From positions 1-44,553 of the forward strand of contig NVXG01000042.1 in NCBI GenBank assembly GCA_002733805.1: 44,553 nucleotides of DNA, given 5' to 3'. The notes under the pieces were generated by a model. It had not been told where the DNA came from, searched no databases, and worked only from the letters and a program-made list of their open reading frames with translations. Shown one piece after another: positions 20,150 through 29,403 of the stretch. Position numbers and translations under genes: made by a program. Source of the stretch: Robiginitomaculum sp. (lineage in GTDB: Bacteria; Pseudomonadota; Alphaproteobacteria; Caulobacterales; Maricaulaceae). Each line of letters opens with the position of its first letter. The first letter of the stretch is position 1.

Positions 20150-21430
20150 TTAGAACTGATATCCAAGTCCAAGGTTTACAGAGTTTTTGGTTGGACCACC
20201 GCTTTCCTTGCTTTCCGAGATATAGTCTATTTTGAAGACAATATCTTCTATCGGCCAGAAATTGGCACCAAATACATTACGGTGCTGGCCGCTCTGGTTA
20301 TTCAGACCGGCATTATTATCCCAATCGGAATACCGGTAAAACACCCCAAACTGGGCATCCGGCAGCAGATCGCCCATGGGCAGACTGAACTTATAGGACG
20401 GCTCAAGATAGAAACCGGATTGCTTGTCGCGCCCGGTCAGATTGACGTCGGCTCCATCCAGGTTCCAGTGGGAATAGAGGGCTCGCAAACCAAACCCGTT
20501 GAACCGGGTATCAGCCGACACGGTGAACAAGGTAGCCGATACATCGCCACCCGTGATGGTATCGCCGACCCCTTGGGTGACATCCGGCTGATAATAAATT
20601 GATGCCGCCAACGAAATACCGAGTATGCCGCTATAGCCCAACCGCGCGGAATAGGCTTGGCTGTTGAACTCTGCCTTGCCTACTTTGTTGCGCCCGGATC
20701 GAATTTTGTATCCATTATTTGCATTTAGATTAAGGCCAGAAGAAAACATCGCATCCCAAGAAAACCCGGTATTGCCGATATTGCCCCGCGCGCCAATTCC
20801 ACCTTCCCACCAGGTGGCAGGGATGATGTTTTTTTCAACTGCATTACGCTCTACGCCATAAAAAGTTGGCGGCTCGTGGGTTTCATTGATAATGCCAACC
20901 GGGATCAAGCTTACACCACCAAAAACTTGCGCGTTTTTGCCCACATCCATTTCCAGATAAGCTTGTTCCAGTTCGAATTCGCCAACTTTGCCGTTCCCGG
21001 CAATGGCGTGCTCCAACTCGATCTCAGAGTGGAACCGGATATTGTCGGTGAACTCGTGCCCGACAAACAGCACAAATCGGTGAAAATCGATCTGGTCTTT
21101 GGCCCCGCCTTCATAGTGCAATTCACCATAGCCACCCAATGAGGTTTTGTTCCACCAGCCGTCGCCGCCACTTGCCGAAGAGGTTTCAACTGCGTCGGCA
21201 ACCGCCTCAACATGCTGCACCGTAGTTTCCAGTGTTTCGCGGGTTTCAACCGCTTGCGCCCTGGTGCCGACCAGCTCCCCGCGCAGCCGGTCGATTTCGG
21301 CCTGTTGTGCCTGAATAACCCGCCACATCTCGGCCATGTCGGGTGTTGCAGTGTCGGCCAAGGCTGATAGCGGGTGCATAGCCAGCGCCAGTGCCGCACC
21401 ACCCAATAAAACTTTACGTAAACTCGTCAT
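20150..21430 (-). CDS. Outer-membrane porin of the OprP/OprO-like type
   Basis: A 426-residue protein with a signal peptide (cleavage near ALA-DTA), a predicted coiled coil near residues 30-85 (MWRVIQAQQAEIDRLRGEL and on) and a beta-barrel rich in alternating Gly and aromatic residues. It ends in GLGYQF; the terminal Phe is the usual mark for outer-membrane insertion. FHSEIELEHA and FELEQAYLEMD resemble phosphate-selective porin-type proteins. It heads an operon with the FMN-binding and PepSY genes and lies behind Fur-like sites. Its substrate is unknown; an iron-related role is inferred only from this context. Confidence 0.87.
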   Translation of the reverse strand: MTSLRKVLLGGAALALAMHPLSALADTATPDMAEMWRVIQAQQAEIDRLRGELVGTRAQAVETRETLETTVQHVEAVADAVETSSASGGDGWWNKTSLGGYGELHYEGGAKDQIDFHRFVLFVGHEFTDNIRFHSEIELEHAIAGNGKVGEFELEQAYLEMDVGKNAQVFGGVSLIPVGIINETHEPPTFYGVERNAVEKNIIPATWWEGGIGARGNIGNTGFSWDAMFSSGLNLNANNGYKIRSGRNKVGKAEFNSQAYSARLGYSGILGISLAASIYYQPDVTQGVGDTITGGDVSATLFTVSADTRFNGFGLRALYSHWNLDGADVNLTGRDKQSGFYLEPSYKFSLPMGDLLPDAQFGVFYRYSDWDNNAGLNNQSGQHRNVFGANFWPIEDIVFKIDYISESKESGGPTKNSVNLGLGYQF

Positions 21431-21492
21431 TTTTCCAATCCCAAATTAAACAGAAGCCATTTTTCTTTGGCTTCGTTTCCCACCACGCTAGT

Positions 21493-21544
21493 TGCGAATA
21501 AGTCGCATATACAACAACTTAATCGTAAATGCAACTCATTCTTA
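21493..21544 (-). promoter_or_regulatory. Porin operon promoter with two Fur-box-like sites
   Basis: On the minus strand, TTGCAT (21534-21529) and TATATG (21511-21506) are spaced by 17 bp and give a plausible sigma-70 promoter. A near-palindrome TGCGAAT-A-AGTCGCA at 21493-21507 overlaps the -10 end and fits the 7-1-7 Fur pattern TGNNAAT-N-ATTNNCA with one mismatch between arms. A weaker second copy (TGCAACT-C-ATTCTTA, 21530-21544) overlaps the -35. Binding at both would block transcription when iron is plentiful. The divergent rlmN might share this region. The sites are seen; control by Fur is inferred. Confidence 0.62.
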
Positions 21545-21620
21545 TATACATTTTGTCGCAGGGTGTTTTTCGTGTGCTGAGCACTTGGGAAACTACGGTC
21601 CTTGCTCTATAAGCCGCTGC

Positions 21621-22781
21621 ATGCAGATTGACCTGAAATCCACTGGCACATTGGCCAAACCAAGCCTCCCGACCCTGATCGGGTTGGACCGGCCCGGCAT
21701 TGCCACCGCGTTACGTGAAACCGGGCTGGATGAAAAACCCGCCAAAATGCGGGCCAACCAGATCTTTCGCTGGCTATACCATCAAGGGGTGCACGACTTT
21801 GCCAAGATGACCAATCTGGGTAAGGAATTGCGCGCGAACCTGTCAAAGTCCTTTGATCTATCTCGCCCAGAAATTGTCGAGCGACTAGTATCCAAGGACG
21901 GCACCCGAAAATACCTGATCCGCTTTGCGCCAGGCATTGAGGCCGAAACCGTGTTCATACCGGGCGTTGGCCGCTCGGGTGCCTTGTGCGTATCGTCACA
22001 GGTCGGTTGCACCTTGAACTGCACGTTTTGCCATACCGGCTCACAAGCATTGGTTCGCAATCTGACTTCAGCCGAAATAGTTGGGCAGATTCTGGTTGCC
22101 CGTGATGATCTGGACGAATGGCCCAGCCCGTCCGAGGGACGCAAAATTACCAATGTGGTGTTTATGGGCATGGGCGAGCCTCTGTATAATCTGGAAAATG
22201 TCCTGACCGCGACCGGTATCATTTCCGATGGCGAAGGTATTTCCATATCCCGGCGGCGCATTACGGTTTCCACCTCAGGCATTGTACCAAAGATGCACGA
22301 ACTAGGGGAACAAGGCCAAGCCATGCTGGCCATTTCCCTGCACGCCGTCCACGATGATCTGCGTAATGAGTTGGTACCGATTAACAAGAAATACAATTTG
22401 GCCAAATTGCTCGAAGCCTGCCGCACCTATCCCGGTGCCAGCAATGCCCGGCGCATCACCTTTGAATATGTGATGTTAAAGGGGGTGAATGATAGCGATG
22501 CCGAGGCGCGCAAACTAGTCCGCCTGCTGGCGGGCATCCCGGCCAAGATTAATCTGATCCCGTTTAACCCGTGGCCGGGATCAGTTTATGAATGTTCCAG
22601 TTGGGGACGAATTGAAGCCTTTGCCGAGATCGTCAACAAAGCAGGATATGCCTCACCCATCCGGACCCCGCGTGGCCGCGATATTGGAGCAGCTTGCGGG
22701 CAATTAAAATCAGCCAGCGTCAAAAAACGCGCCTCTGAATTACGCCGCGAACGCCAGCAAACCTCCAACACCACGCCGTGA
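21621..22781 (+). CDS. rlmN: Dual-specificity RNA (adenine-C2)-methyltransferase RlmN
   Basis: Radical-SAM enzyme that methylates C2 of A2503 in 23S rRNA and A37 of some tRNAs. The 386 residues start at the ATG at 21621. The iron-sulfur site C-x3-C-x2-C is at C130, C134 and C137 ([12 protein letters not shown]). [10 protein letters not shown] and [18 protein letters not shown] follow, and the methyl-carrying Cys359 is in GAACGQLK. An in-frame start at 21492 would add 43 residues over the divergent promoter and is rejected. It overlaps the acetyltransferase gene by four bases (GTGA). Confidence 0.96.
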   Translation: MQIDLKSTGTLAKPSLPTLIGLDRPGIATALRETGLDEKPAKMRANQIFRWLYHQGVHDFAKMTNLGKELRANLSKSFDLSRPEIVERLVSKDGTRKYLIRFAPGIEAETVFIPGVGRSGALCVSSQVGCTLNCTFCHTGSQALVRNLTSAEIVGQILVARDDLDEWPSPSEGRKITNVVFMGMGEPLYNLENVLTATGIISDGEGISISRRRITVSTSGIVPKMHELGEQGQAMLAISLHAVHDDLRNELVPINKKYNLAKLLEACRTYPGASNARRITFEYVMLKGVNDSDAEARKLVRLLAGIPAKINLIPFNPWPGSVYECSSWGRIEAFAEIVNKAGYASPIRTPRGRDIGAACGQLKSASVKKRASELRRERQQTSNTTP

Positions 22782-23308
22782 AACCTGACAACCCCACGCT
22801 AAATACCGAACGAATGGTTTTGCGTCCTTTGATTGCTTCAGATGCCGAGGCGCTGTTTGCGGTTTTTTCCGACCCGCAAGTTTGCACCTATTGGTCTGGG
22901 CCACCGCACAAAACCCAAGCTGAGACCCATGCGTATGTTGCCCTCTCGGTCGCCGATTCAACCTCTACCTGTTGGGTTCTGACTTTGCAAAACGATCAGG
23001 CATTGGGTTGGATATATCTAGGTGACCGAAGGTCCGGCATTGCCGAAATCGGATTTATCCTGCGCCGGGATCATTGGGGCAAAGGTCTGGTCGTTGAAGC
23101 CGCTCACGCAGTGGTCCAGTACGGGTTTGACCAACGTAACCTTCGGCGCATTTATGCCGATGCCGACCCGGATAATGCAGGCTCAATCCGGGTCATTGAA
23201 AAACTAGGATTTTTGTATGAAGGCCGGGCCCGTGGTAATTGGAATACCCATATCGGCGTACGGGATTCACTGATTTACGGACGGCTATGCACGGACCCAC
23301 CAAGTTAA
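22778..23308 (+). CDS. GNAT family N-acetyltransferase (RimJ/RimL-like)
   Basis: The 176 residues start at GTG 22778, overlapping the rlmN stop. The layout is that of the Acetyltransf_3 group: [30 protein letters not shown] at the start, the acetyl-CoA loop [22 protein letters not shown] near residues 90-110, and [35 protein letters not shown] near the end. Family members acetylate ribosomal proteins or small molecules; the substrate is unknown. Coupling to rlmN hints at a ribosome-related role but does not show it. Confidence 0.88.
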   Translation: MKPDNPTLNTERMVLRPLIASDAEALFAVFSDPQVCTYWSGPPHKTQAETHAYVALSVADSTSTCWVLTLQNDQALGWIYLGDRRSGIAEIGFILRRDHWGKGLVVEAAHAVVQYGFDQRNLRRIYADADPDNAGSIRVIEKLGFLYEGRARGNWNTHIGVRDSLIYGRLCTDPPS

Positions 23309-23332
23309 CTCTGCGACATTTTGGCCGCTGCC

Positions 23333-23361
23333 CTTGTGTGACTTAATGGCCACACCTATCT
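23333..23361 (+). promoter_or_regulatory. Possible heat-shock (RpoH) promoter of clpB
   Basis: CTTGTG at 23333-23338 and CCTATCT at 23355-23361 are 16 bp apart. The second element fits the alphaproteobacterial RpoH -10 form CYTATNT followed by A and G, and the first has the CTTG core. The pair lies about 90 bp before the clpB ATG. ClpB is a classic RpoH target, so the site makes sense, but one promoter match is weak evidence. Confidence 0.45.
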
Positions 23362-23450
23362 AGTTCAGGAACAAGGGTTGCATGTGAGCCCAGATGGGCA
23401 GCCCCTTTGGGTCACACGACAACCATCTCATGATTGGTTGGGAGAACGAA

Positions 23451-26033
23451 ATGGAATTTGAGAAATTCACGGAACGTGCCAAGGGCATGGTACAGGTTGC
23501 ACAAACCTCTGCGTTAAGCGCTGGACATCAACAACTGACTCCGGAACATATTTTAAAGGCGCTGCTCGATGACCGCGAAGGTCTGGCAGCAAACCTGATG
23601 CGGGCCACCGGAGCAGACCCGGAAGCGGCATTGCGCGAGACAATTGCCACTTTGGGCAAACTGCCAACAGTTGAAGGCGGGGATGGCAAGGTTTATATGG
23701 CTCGCGAAACGGCTGAACTGTTTCAAATGGCCGAGAAAATCGCCAAGAAGGCGGGCGATAGTTTTGTCACGGCCGAACGTCTGTTGCTGGCGCTGACCAT
23801 GCCCTCCAAAAGTCCGAGTTATGAGCTTCTCAAATCTTCAGGACTGACTGCGCAAAATTTGGGCTTGGCCATTGAGCAGATCCGAAAGGGGCGAAAAGCT
23901 GACAGCGCTTCGGCTGAAGACAATTACGAAGCCTTGAAAAAATACACCACTGACCTCACCGCACTGGCTCGGGATGGCAAGTTGGACCCGATCATTGGTC
24001 GCGAAGATGAAATTCGCCGCACCATTCAGGTCTTATCACGACGCACCAAAAATAATCCAGTTTTGATCGGGGAACCCGGCGTTGGTAAAACAGCTATTGC
24101 CGAAGGACTGGCTTTACGCATCATCAACAAGGACGTGCCAGAATCCTTGCAAGACAAGCAATTGCTCAGCTTGGATATGGGCTCTCTGATTGCCGGGGCC
24201 AAATATCGCGGTGAGTTTGAAGAGCGCTTAAAAGCCGTTATCGAGGAAGTGCAGGCCGCAGCCGGATCAGTCATTTTATTCATTGATGAGATGCATACCC
24301 TCGTCGGAGCCGGCAAAACGGATGGCGCCATGGATGCGTCCAATTTGTTAAAACCAGCTTTGGCTCGTGGTGAATTGCGCTGCATCGGCGCAACCACCTT
24401 GGCTGAATACCGCAAGTATGTTGAAAAAGATGCAGCGCTGGCCCGTCGATTTCAGCCGGTTTTGATCGAAGAACCCAATGTGGAAGACACCATTTCAATC
24501 CTGCGCGGTTTGAAGGAAAAATACGAAGTCCATCACGGCATTCGCATTTCTGATGGTGCGATCGTGGCGGCCGCCAAATTATCAGCCAGATACATCACCG
24601 ATCGGTTTTTGCCGGACAAGGCGATTGACCTGATGGACGAGGCCAGCTCCCGTCTGCGGATGCAGATCGACAGCAAACCAGAAGAACTAGACGAGCTGGA
24701 CCGTCGTCTGGTTCAAGTTCAGATTGAGCTGGAGGCCTTACGAAAAGAAAGCGACGCCGCATCCAAAAAACGCCTGATTATGCTGGAAGCTGAATTGGAA
24801 GAAGGCTCTGCCAAATCGGCCGAACTCACGGGCGCATGGCGTGCCGAGAAAGAAAAACTGGCTGGATCAACCAAAGCCAAGGAAACCCTTGAGCATTTGC
24901 GAAATGAGCTGGCCGAAGCCGAACGGGAAGGTGACTGGACCCGAGCCTCCGAATTGAAATACGGCCGCATCCCGCAATTAGAAACAGCTGTATCCAATGC
25001 TGCCGACAACACAGGTGGGTTGGTTGAAGAAGTGGTGCAAAGCAATCACATCGCCCAAATTGTCGCTCGCTGGACCGGTATTCCTGTTGAAAAAATGCTC
25101 GAAGGCGAACGTGAAAAACTGCTGGCCATGGAAGATGCCTTGCGGGGTCGGGTGATCGGACAGGAAGAAGCACTGGCCGCCGTATCCGATGCGGTACGTC
25201 GGGCCAGAGCCGGATTGAACGATCCGGCCCGGCCCATCGGTTCCTTTTTGTTTTTGGGACCAACCGGCGTTGGCAAAACTGAGTTGACCAAGGCCTTGGC
25301 TGAATTTCTGTTTGATGATGAAACCTCGATCACCCGACTAGATATGTCCGAATACATGGAGAAACATTCGGTGGCCCGCATGTTGGGTGCCCCTCCGGGC
25401 TATGTCGGCTATGAAGAAGGCGGGGCACTGACCGAGGCCGTTCGGCGCAAGCCATATCAAGTCATCCTGTTTGACGAGGTGGAAAAAGCCCACCCAGATG
25501 TTTTCAACGTCCTTTTGCAGGTATTGGATGACGGTCGGCTGACTGATGGACAAGGCCGCACGGTGGACTTTCGGAACACTTTGATCATCATGACCTCAAA
25601 CTTGGGCTCGACCCATTTGGCGGCTGGATCAGGCGAAGCCGAAGAAGAAGCCAATGCGGCGGTCATGGCCGAGGTGCGGAACCATTTCCGTCCTGAGTTC
25701 ATAAACCGGATCGATGAGATCGTGCTGTTCCACCGGCTGCAACCGGAACATATGGCCAGCATTGTCGGGATACAAATCGAACGATTGGCTGCCCTGTTGC
25801 ACAATCAGGGCTTGGGCATATCCGTTGATGACAAAGCGATCCAATGGCTCGGCGAGAAAGGGTATGATCCTGCCTATGGGGCCAGACCGTTAAAACGGGT
25901 TATCCAACGCGAATTGCAGGACCCTTTGGCCAGAATGATCCTGGACGGGGTCTTTAGTGAAAACCAGAAGATCAAGATCAGTGAGAAAAAGGGTCAGCTA
26001 TTGGTCAGTGGTCACCCACTGCCCAAACGCTAA
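23451..26033 (+). CDS. clpB: ATP-dependent chaperone ClpB
   Basis: Hexameric AAA+ disaggregase that pulls proteins out of aggregates with DnaK. The 860 residues start at the ATG at 23451 behind GGAGAACGA: an N-terminal repeat domain ([22 protein letters not shown]), first ATPase with Walker A GEPGVGKT at 207-214, a coiled-coil middle domain of charged residues near 400-520, second ATPase with Walker A GPTGVGKT at 603-610, and the C-terminal [17 protein letters not shown] segment. The middle domain distinguishes it from ClpA and ClpC. An upstream in-frame start adds 19 residues without similarity. Confidence 0.98.
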   Translation: MEFEKFTERAKGMVQVAQTSALSAGHQQLTPEHILKALLDDREGLAANLMRATGADPEAALRETIATLGKLPTVEGGDGKVYMARETAELFQMAEKIAKKAGDSFVTAERLLLALTMPSKSPSYELLKSSGLTAQNLGLAIEQIRKGRKADSASAEDNYEALKKYTTDLTALARDGKLDPIIGREDEIRRTIQVLSRRTKNNPVLIGEPGVGKTAIAEGLALRIINKDVPESLQDKQLLSLDMGSLIAGAKYRGEFEERLKAVIEEVQAAAGSVILFIDEMHTLVGAGKTDGAMDASNLLKPALARGELRCIGATTLAEYRKYVEKDAALARRFQPVLIEEPNVEDTISILRGLKEKYEVHHGIRISDGAIVAAAKLSARYITDRFLPDKAIDLMDEASSRLRMQIDSKPEELDELDRRLVQVQIELEALRKESDAASKKRLIMLEAELEEGSAKSAELTGAWRAEKEKLAGSTKAKETLEHLRNELAEAEREGDWTRASELKYGRIPQLETAVSNAADNTGGLVEEVVQSNHIAQIVARWTGIPVEKMLEGEREKLLAMEDALRGRVIGQEEALAAVSDAVRRARAGLNDPARPIGSFLFLGPTGVGKTELTKALAEFLFDDETSITRLDMSEYMEKHSVARMLGAPPGYVGYEEGGALTEAVRRKPYQVILFDEVEKAHPDVFNVLLQVLDDGRLTDGQGRTVDFRNTLIIMTSNLGSTHLAAGSGEAEEEANAAVMAEVRNHFRPEFINRIDEIVLFHRLQPEHMASIVGIQIERLAALLHNQGLGISVDDKAIQWLGEKGYDPAYGARPLKRVIQRELQDPLARMILDGVFSENQKIKISEKKGQLLVSGHPLPKR

Positions 26034-26051
26034 CCCTGATCTGGTTAAACC

Positions 26052-26654
26052 CTAGCGACGGCGACGGCGCGAACGAGGTGGATCATCGTCTTCAGGACCA
26101 TCATCATTCGAATTGTCGCTGTCTTTGGCCTTTTCAGCGGCTTCTTCAACCGCCTCTTTAGCTTCAGCAACGGCTGCAACGACTGGCGCAGCAGCAGCAA
26201 TCGCTATGGCTTTTTCTTTATTCGCCTTAGTTGGTTTTTTGGGCTTCTCTCTTTTAGCCTTGGCCGGTGCAATAGTTGCCTTCACCCGTGCCGCACTGGC
26301 GGCCGCAGAAACTGGCTCACCCAACAGAACTTTGATTTCGCTCAAACGATTGAAAATACCAAATAGCGAAATCAACAGCTCACAAACAAACCGCCAAACT
26401 AAAATTACCAAAAATCCGCCAAGAACGACCAAGGCATAGGCCACATAGGTTTGCATATCGCCCGGTACGTACTGATCCATATACCCAACCAGATATCCCG
26501 GTAAATTCGGACCCTGCATGATGTGCTTAACCACACATGCAATAATGCCAATTAAACCTAAAAAATAAACGAGGGTAATAAAAAATGGCGAGACCATTCT
26601 TTTAAAACCGAAAAATGCCGCGAAAAACCCAGGTCGCGAGTTTATATTGTTCAT
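26052..26654 (-). CDS. DUF4282 domain membrane protein with charged tail
   Basis: Membrane protein of unknown function. GFKRMVSPFFITLVYFLGLIGIIAC and a second helix near LVVLGGFLVILVWRFVCELLISLFGIFNRLSEI match the DUF4282 pattern. After residue 130 comes a low-complexity Lys/Ala tail, then an Asp-rich patch and a terminal run of arginines, so it is extended and probably cytoplasmic. The start at 26654 is chosen because GGGGAG lies 7 bases before it; five residues upstream is an alternative. It is convergent with clpB, separated by 18 bp. Confidence 0.82.
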   Translation of the reverse strand: MNNINSRPGFFAAFFGFKRMVSPFFITLVYFLGLIGIIACVVKHIMQGPNLPGYLVGYMDQYVPGDMQTYVAYALVVLGGFLVILVWRFVCELLISLFGIFNRLSEIKVLLGEPVSAAASAARVKATIAPAKAKREKPKKPTKANKEKAIAIAAAAPVVAAVAEAKEAVEEAAEKAKDSDNSNDDGPEDDDPPRSRRRRR

Positions 26655-26843
26655 TACGCTACTCCCCAATACAATTGTTGAGGCTTATAACATAATTCTA
26701 TCGTAGTTTCACTAGGGACAGACGACTCTATTTTGATTCCGTGATATTTTTCCCCCTTTGGACGTAAACACCTGTTTCCTTGTTTGAATTTTCTTCGCAA
26801 CTTGGCCGAGTATCTTGCATTTATTCAAAATTTTGCATTTCTT

Positions 26844-28739
26844 CTATTGGCGCCGCGCCGCACGTGCACAAAACCGGGCCGGATGCACAGCCGTTCTGGC
26901 ATCGCGCTCCAATGGGGATGGTTCTCCACAAATTTCGGATACAATCAACTTTGCCAACAGAGGCGCTAGCGTCAATCCACGCGAACCCAGCCCATTTAAT
27001 AGGTACAGGCCATCTAGCACCGGAGCAGATGAATAGTCAGATAATTTACCCCAAAATTGTTTAGACCATGGCCCGCATTTATCCGCATCCGCCACCGGCC
27101 CAGCCAGGGGTTGCAGGTCTGGGCTGGCGGCACGTACACTGGCCCGGCCGGTCAGTTGGGACAGCTCGATCTGCTCTGCCAGATCCGGGCGCAAAATCTG
27201 CAAATTGGCTAAATTTCGCTGGTGATCCACCGGTCGGATTTCGTTGCAATCTCGGTCGTCCACCCGATCATGGGTCGCCCCGAACAACAAGCGATCCGCA
27301 TCCAGTCCCAACACATAGCTGGCCCCGATCATTGGCACGTTGACCCCATGTTGTCCGGCAGTACCGATCGACACCTGCCCGCGCAACAAACGCAAAGCTG
27401 GCAGCTCTACACCGTCCAGTTCGCCAACGCCCAATGCCAGAACCAGTATTTTCGCCGAAGCAATAACTTGCTCATGGTCGCCAATAACCACCCATTGTCC
27501 GGCTTTGCGTTCCAGCCGTTTCGCCCGGGCCTTGATCAACTTGGCCGATTGGGTCAGCTGTGCAATTGCAGCCATTGGGTGCAAAGTCGCGCCGGTTTTC
27601 AAAAACAAGCTGGAGCCATCATCTGCCAGCTTGGCCAAGGGTTCTGGTAGGGCCATATTGGAAATCAGATCGCAGTGCTTTTGCGCTTTCTCAAGAGTTG
27701 CCGCTTGTCGCACAAGCCCTGTGGGATTAAACGCCGCACTGCAATTGTGCGAATAAAACTGACCAGCATAAACAAAGGCAGATCGGTAAAATCGGGCGAG
27801 CGCACTGTCTTCCAGATCAAGCCTGGGGCTGATCAATCCAAGCTCGTTTCCGCTGGCTCCGGCGGCTAAACCCTGCGCCTCAATCAAAGTCACACCCACG
27901 CCTGCTTGGGTAAATTGATGAGTCAGACAAGCCCCCGCAATGCCGCCGCCAATTACAATGACAGTATCCGGGACAGCGTCTGACGGCTCGGATTGTGTTT
28001 GAGCCGTCTGAGGGCCTTCTTTGTAAATGGCTTCCAGCCGCTGCCGTTTGCGGCCATGGCCCGGTAATTTGCTCACGTCAAAGCCCTGCGCGCCCAAACC
28101 CCGCCGGACCAACCCAGCCACACTATAGGTAGCCAAGCGCGCCCCGGAGCGGCTCAAGCGGGCCAATTGCGCGAACACTTCCTCACTCCACATTTGCGGG
28201 TTTTGGGCTGGCGCAAACCCATCCAGAAACCAGCTATCGATACCCGCATCCAATTGAGCCAGCATTTCGGCAACCGGCCCAAATAATAGAGTAAGCTCGA
28301 CCTTTGGTTCATTGGCATTGCCGGGTAGTGTTCGGCGGTGAAATCCCTTGACCGCATCCGGCCAGATTTGTTGCAAATCCCCGGCTTCACGTTGCAACTC
28401 TGGAAAAGCTTCATGGGCACGCGATAATTGCTCCGGGGTTAGTGGCGCACCTTCAATGGCGATATAATGCAGACGTTGATCGGGCCGGGCAAACTGTCGC
28501 CATTCGGCCAGCGTCGCCATAAAATTGAGGCCCGTACCAAAACCCAGCTCACCAATACTGTGCAGATCATTGTGCTGCCACCGGGCCGGTAAATCGCATC
28601 CAGCCAAAAAGACTGCTTTGGTTTCCGCCAACCCGTCATTGGCTGAAAAATAAACATCGCCAGTGTGGACATCTTCCGGCTCCCCAGTCTCTGACCATTT
28701 CAACGTGGCGGTTGGCAGTCCCAGAAATTGCCGGGTCAT
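26844..28739 (-). CDS. mnmC: Bifunctional tRNA 5-methylaminomethyl-2-thiouridine biosynthesis protein MnmC
   Basis: Completes the mnm5s2U modification at wobble U34 of tRNAs. The 631 residues join two enzymes: an N-terminal methyltransferase (MnmC2) with the SAM loop GELGFGTGLNF at 63-73 and DGFAPAQNPQMW with the conserved Asp173; and a C-terminal FAD-dependent oxidase (MnmC1) with the dinucleotide fold IVIGGGIAGACL near 261-272 and LNGLGSRGLTLAPLLAKLI near the end. Length is normal for the fused form. A terminator-like hairpin lies between it and the preceding minus-strand gene, so it probably has its own promoter. Confidence 0.96.
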   Translation of the reverse strand: MTRQFLGLPTATLKWSETGEPEDVHTGDVYFSANDGLAETKAVFLAGCDLPARWQHNDLHSIGELGFGTGLNFMATLAEWRQFARPDQRLHYIAIEGAPLTPEQLSRAHEAFPELQREAGDLQQIWPDAVKGFHRRTLPGNANEPKVELTLLFGPVAEMLAQLDAGIDSWFLDGFAPAQNPQMWSEEVFAQLARLSRSGARLATYSVAGLVRRGLGAQGFDVSKLPGHGRKRQRLEAIYKEGPQTAQTQSEPSDAVPDTVIVIGGGIAGACLTHQFTQAGVGVTLIEAQGLAAGASGNELGLISPRLDLEDSALARFYRSAFVYAGQFYSHNCSAAFNPTGLVRQAATLEKAQKHCDLISNMALPEPLAKLADDGSSLFLKTGATLHPMAAIAQLTQSAKLIKARAKRLERKAGQWVVIGDHEQVIASAKILVLALGVGELDGVELPALRLLRGQVSIGTAGQHGVNVPMIGASYVLGLDADRLLFGATHDRVDDRDCNEIRPVDHQRNLANLQILRPDLAEQIELSQLTGRASVRAASPDLQPLAGPVADADKCGPWSKQFWGKLSDYSSAPVLDGLYLLNGLGSRGLTLAPLLAKLIVSEICGEPSPLERDARTAVHPARFCARAARRQ

Positions 28740-28763
28740 GGATCAAAATTCCAATTTAAAATG

Positions 28764-28793
28764 AAAAAAGCCACTCCAATCGGAGCAGCTTTT
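28764..28793. terminator. Terminator hairpin between the Ala-rich protein gene and mnmC
   Basis: Twelve-base arms 28766-28777 and 28782-28793 pair completely (two G-U pairs) around a 4-base loop. On the minus strand the hairpin is followed by TTTTTT, so it works as the end of the Ala-rich protein gene, whose stop is about 40 bp away. On the plus strand a weaker T-rich tail is also present. Confidence 0.8.
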
Positions 28794-28831
28794 CTCTTTT
28801 TCTATTCAATCAAACCGATAGAACCGGTTGA

Positions 28832-29287
28832 TCAATGATCTTCGGCAGCTGCCTCAGCTTCTTCGACAACCTCGTCAGCAGCGGCTTCTACTTCGGCACC
28901 GGCATCATCTGCCGTACCCATTGCGCTTGCTGCCATGTCGCCAGCATCTTCTGCCATATCTGCAGCAGCATCCATGGCATGACCTGCGGCTTCACCAGCT
29001 GCTTCTGCCATATCACCTGCGGCATCAACCATGTCGCCAGCTGCTTCTGCCGTTGCATCGGCGGCACCAGATGCAGCATCACCGGCCGCTTCAACCATGT
29101 CGCCTGCGGCTTCAGCCGTCGCACCCATGGCATCACCTGCCGCTTCTTTTACTGCATTACCAGCAGCGCCAGCGTCTTGCATGGCTTGTTTTGGATCACC
29201 CTTGAATACAAACATCCAGACGGCCAATGCCGCAATGATGATCAGACCCAGCCAAACCCAAGTTTTACTTCCACTCTTCTCTGCCAT
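28832..29287 (-). CDS. Membrane-anchored Ala-rich repeat protein
   Basis: The 151 residues have one hydrophobic helix near residues 9-28 (TWVWLGLIIIAALAVWMFVF), then about 110 residues of repeats of roughly 11 residues of the type A-x-A-A-G-D-M-V/A-E/D-A-A. The composition is extreme: about half Ala, with Gly, Asp and Glu, and almost no aromatic residues after residue 30. This looks like an amphipathic helical tail similar in style to LEA or apolipoprotein repeats. The tail would be negatively charged. Function unknown; no known family is claimed. It has its own terminator and lies between motA and mnmC. Confidence 0.75.
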   Translation of the reverse strand: MAEKSGSKTWVWLGLIIIAALAVWMFVFKGDPKQAMQDAGAAGNAVKEAAGDAMGATAEAAGDMVEAAGDAASGAADATAEAAGDMVDAAGDMAEAAGEAAGHAMDAAADMAEDAGDMAASAMGTADDAGAEVEAAADEVVEEAEAAAEDH

Positions 29288-29403
29288 ATTCGTTTCTCCC
29301 CATAAATATGAACGTTATGTAACGTGCATAGCGCAAAGAATCCGGCCTGTCGCCCGAAAAGTCAGCACAAATGAACGCAAAAAAACCTGTAGGGTTGGTA
29401 AAT

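Noticed and set aside
24026..25844. Several long ORFs antisense to clpB (up to 145 residues)
   Set aside because: They follow the codon structure of clpB in reverse, have no start signals or motifs, and overlap an intact essential-type gene.
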